Assembly (NCBI RefSeq): GCF_000812025.2
Contig: NZ_JWJE02000013.1
Span: 19,317 to 83,316 of the forward strand
From: Bacillus thermotolerans
GTDB lineage: Bacteria; Bacillota; Bacilli; Bacillales; Domibacillaceae
DNA length: 64,000 bases
Direction: 5' to 3'
A program made the translations under genes and the position numbers. Under the pieces are notes generated by a model that had not been told where the DNA came from, did not search any database, and saw nothing but the letters and a program-made list of their open reading frames with translations. Positions 62,965 through 64,000 of this stretch are shown one piece after another. Position 1 is the first letter of the stretch. Every line of letters begins with the position of its first letter.

Positions 62965-63852
62965 ATGAAGGATGAACTGTTATATATAGGCAAGAAAATC
63001 ACAAACAATCACCTCATCTTAGCTCAAAGAGTTGAAGGGGTGCTCGCAGAAGATGACAGTGAACAAAGTGCCGTAGAGAATAGAATCCCCTTAAAGGAAA
63101 GGCTACAATACAGGGCGGCGTTAATGAAGTGCTTTGGCCAAATCCTGTATATGGATAAGAATGTGATTGAACCGGAGGCTGAAAAGTGGGCTCGTAAAAC
63201 CGCAGAGATCTCCATCCAATACGGCATCTCGCTAAGCGATATTTTAAGAGAGGTTGCAACGTACCGCACCGTAGTTTGGGATGTATTTACAGAGGAGCTT
63301 GAGCAAAGAAAGTTTGCGGCGATTACTATGCTCGATGTATCCAAAATGATCGACCCCCTTATCAACCAGGTATCTAAAACCATCAGTGAAGTGCACGAAC
63401 AGCACAAAAATGAAATGATGGAAACCGCTTATACAGTACTTGAGGAATTATCTGTTCCGGTCGTACCTGTAGCTGACGGCATTGCTGTTGTGCCGCTTGT
63501 TGGTGCGATTGATACACACCGCGCTAAGCTCGTCATGGAAGTGACCTTAACCGAAGGGAAGCGAATGGACTTATCTCATATGGTCATTGATGTGTCAGGC
63601 GTTCCAATTATCGATACAATGGTGGCTAATCAGCTGTTCCGAGTCATTAAAGCCTTGAGTTTGACGGGCATTCAGTCTACCTTAACCGGTATTCGTCCTG
63701 AGATCGCTCAAACCATCGTAAACCTTGGCATTGATTTGAAAGAACTCAACCCTTGTGTAAACCTCAAGCAAGCCTTAAGAAGATTAGGGCTGCAGCTAAT
63801 AAAGGATACGAACACAAACCGCTTGCCGGTGTCTCCTGAAAAGCACAGCTGA
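62965..63852 (+). CDS. RsbR-family STAS-domain protein, probable stressosome component
   Basis: 295 residues. The variable N-terminal domain (1 to about 150) is all-helical with YGISLSDILREVATYR and no haem or flavin motif, as in RsbR globin-fold paralogues. The C-terminal STAS domain (about 160-280) has LSVPVVPVADGIAVVPLVG, DVSGVPIIDTMVA and GIRPEIAQTIVNLG. Thr218 (DTMVA) and Thr250 (IAQT) correspond to the two threonines phosphorylated by RsbT in B. subtilis RsbRA. Start at 62965 after GGGGAAGG. No rsbS, rsbT or other RsbR gene is adjacent. It would feed signals to sigma-B, whose promoters occur elsewhere in the window. Confidence 0.88.
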   Translation: MKDELLYIGKKITNNHLILAQRVEGVLAEDDSEQSAVENRIPLKERLQYRAALMKCFGQILYMDKNVIEPEAEKWARKTAEISIQYGISLSDILREVATYRTVVWDVFTEELEQRKFAAITMLDVSKMIDPLINQVSKTISEVHEQHKNEMMETAYTVLEELSVPVVPVADGIAVVPLVGAIDTHRAKLVMEVTLTEGKRMDLSHMVIDVSGVPIIDTMVANQLFRVIKALSLTGIQSTLTGIRPEIAQTIVNLGIDLKELNPCVNLKQALRRLGLQLIKDTNTNRLPVSPEKHS

Positions 63853-63913
63853 GGATGAGGCAGAGAAGCCGTATGTACAGTCCGTTTTGATATATCATCA
63901 TTATATAGAATAA

Positions 63914-63942
63914 GAAAAACCGGGCATAGCCCGGTCCTTTTC
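63914..63942. terminator. Terminator between the RsbR-type gene and the last gene
   Basis: ACCGGGC-ata-GCCCGGT stem, with A-run on the left and TCCTTTTC on the right; serves both converging genes. Confidence 0.85.
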
Positions 63943-63946
63943 ATGG

Positions 63947-64000
63947 TTAGAGAATATCCGATAATTTGTACTCTATGCCATGTACCCCTTTATAATACTC
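63947..64000 (-). CDS. C-terminal end of a gene entering from the right edge
   Basis: Only the last 17 codons and the stop TAA are inside the window; they read EYYKGVHGIEYKLSDIL. A terminator follows within 5 nt, which supports a real gene end. Too short to identify. Confidence 0.55.
   Translation of the reverse strand, partial: EYYKGVHGIEYKLSDIL

Noticed and set aside
1..64000. tRNA, rRNA, CRISPR arrays, insertion sequences, prophage genes
   Set aside because: Looked for on both strands; no cloverleaf-bearing gene, array of regular repeats, transposase or integrase was seen.

Overview
The window looks like a chromosomal segment from a Gram-positive endospore-former relative of the Bacillaceae. 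Most genes have strong AGGAGG-type ribosome binding sites with ATG, GTG or TTG starts, Rho-independent terminators separate most units, and the gene content is Bacillus-like (acsA, topB, queF, metA of the acetyltransferase type, mtnE/mtnU, general stress proteins, RsbR-type and PutR-type regulators). I cannot name the species. No rRNA, tRNA, CRISPR array, insertion sequence or prophage was seen; this is ordinary core and accessory chromosome.

Layout. 0-5 kb: the end of a homocysteine methyltransferase/methylenetetrahydrofolate reductase gene overlapping metH. 5-9.3 kb: a small orphan gene, a cold-shock protein, queF, a thioredoxin-like protein, a beta-carbonic anhydrase and acsA. 9.4-19.3 kb: a 12-gene leftward cobalamin salvage and remodelling operon behind a cobalamin riboswitch with a terminator (BtuF, BtuC, a BtuD-CbiZ fusion, CbiB, CobD, CobU, CobS, CobC, a second degenerate CobU-like protein, PduO-type adenosyltransferase, CblT, CblS). 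19.5-23.2 kb: two general stress proteins with sigma-B-like promoters and a LysM/NlpC cell-wall hydrolase. 23.2-28.7 kb: methionine genes (mtnE, mtnU, metA) and topB. 28.8-38.3 kb: membrane proteins, a DEAD-box-type helicase, a third stress paralogue, a DNA glycosylase, and two gene-less transcription units that look like RNAs. 38.4-43.3 kb: recQ, glnS and uvsE. 43.3-46.1 kb: tatC, tatA and a Tat-exported PhoX phosphatase. 46.4-50.4 kb: putB, putP and putR for proline use. 50.5-64 kb: an SPFH protein, a RocB-like peptidase, a glycerate permease/kinase pair, an MFS transporter, a manganese catalase, an M28 peptidase, an alcohol-dehydrogenase-like protein and an RsbR-type stressosome protein.

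How it fits together. MetH needs cobalamin, and the cobalamin operon appears to take up corrinoids, strip unsuitable ones (CbiZ) and rebuild the cofactor using scavenged alpha-ribazole (CblT/CblS) rather than a CobT route. MetA, MtnE and MtnU add methionine synthesis and recycling. Several sigma-B-type promoters with a 13-14 nt spacer control the stress paralogues, and an RsbR-type sensor lies at the right end. PhoX sits next to its own TatA/TatC and has Pho-box-like repeats upstream.

The most interesting unexplained items are: a highly structured stand-alone RNA with a perfect sigma-A promoter at 37.58-37.90 kb; a sigma-B-like transcription unit with no convincing gene at 33.89-34.35 kb; the pair of divergent CobU-like proteins; and glutaminyl-tRNA synthetase in a bacillus-type genome.
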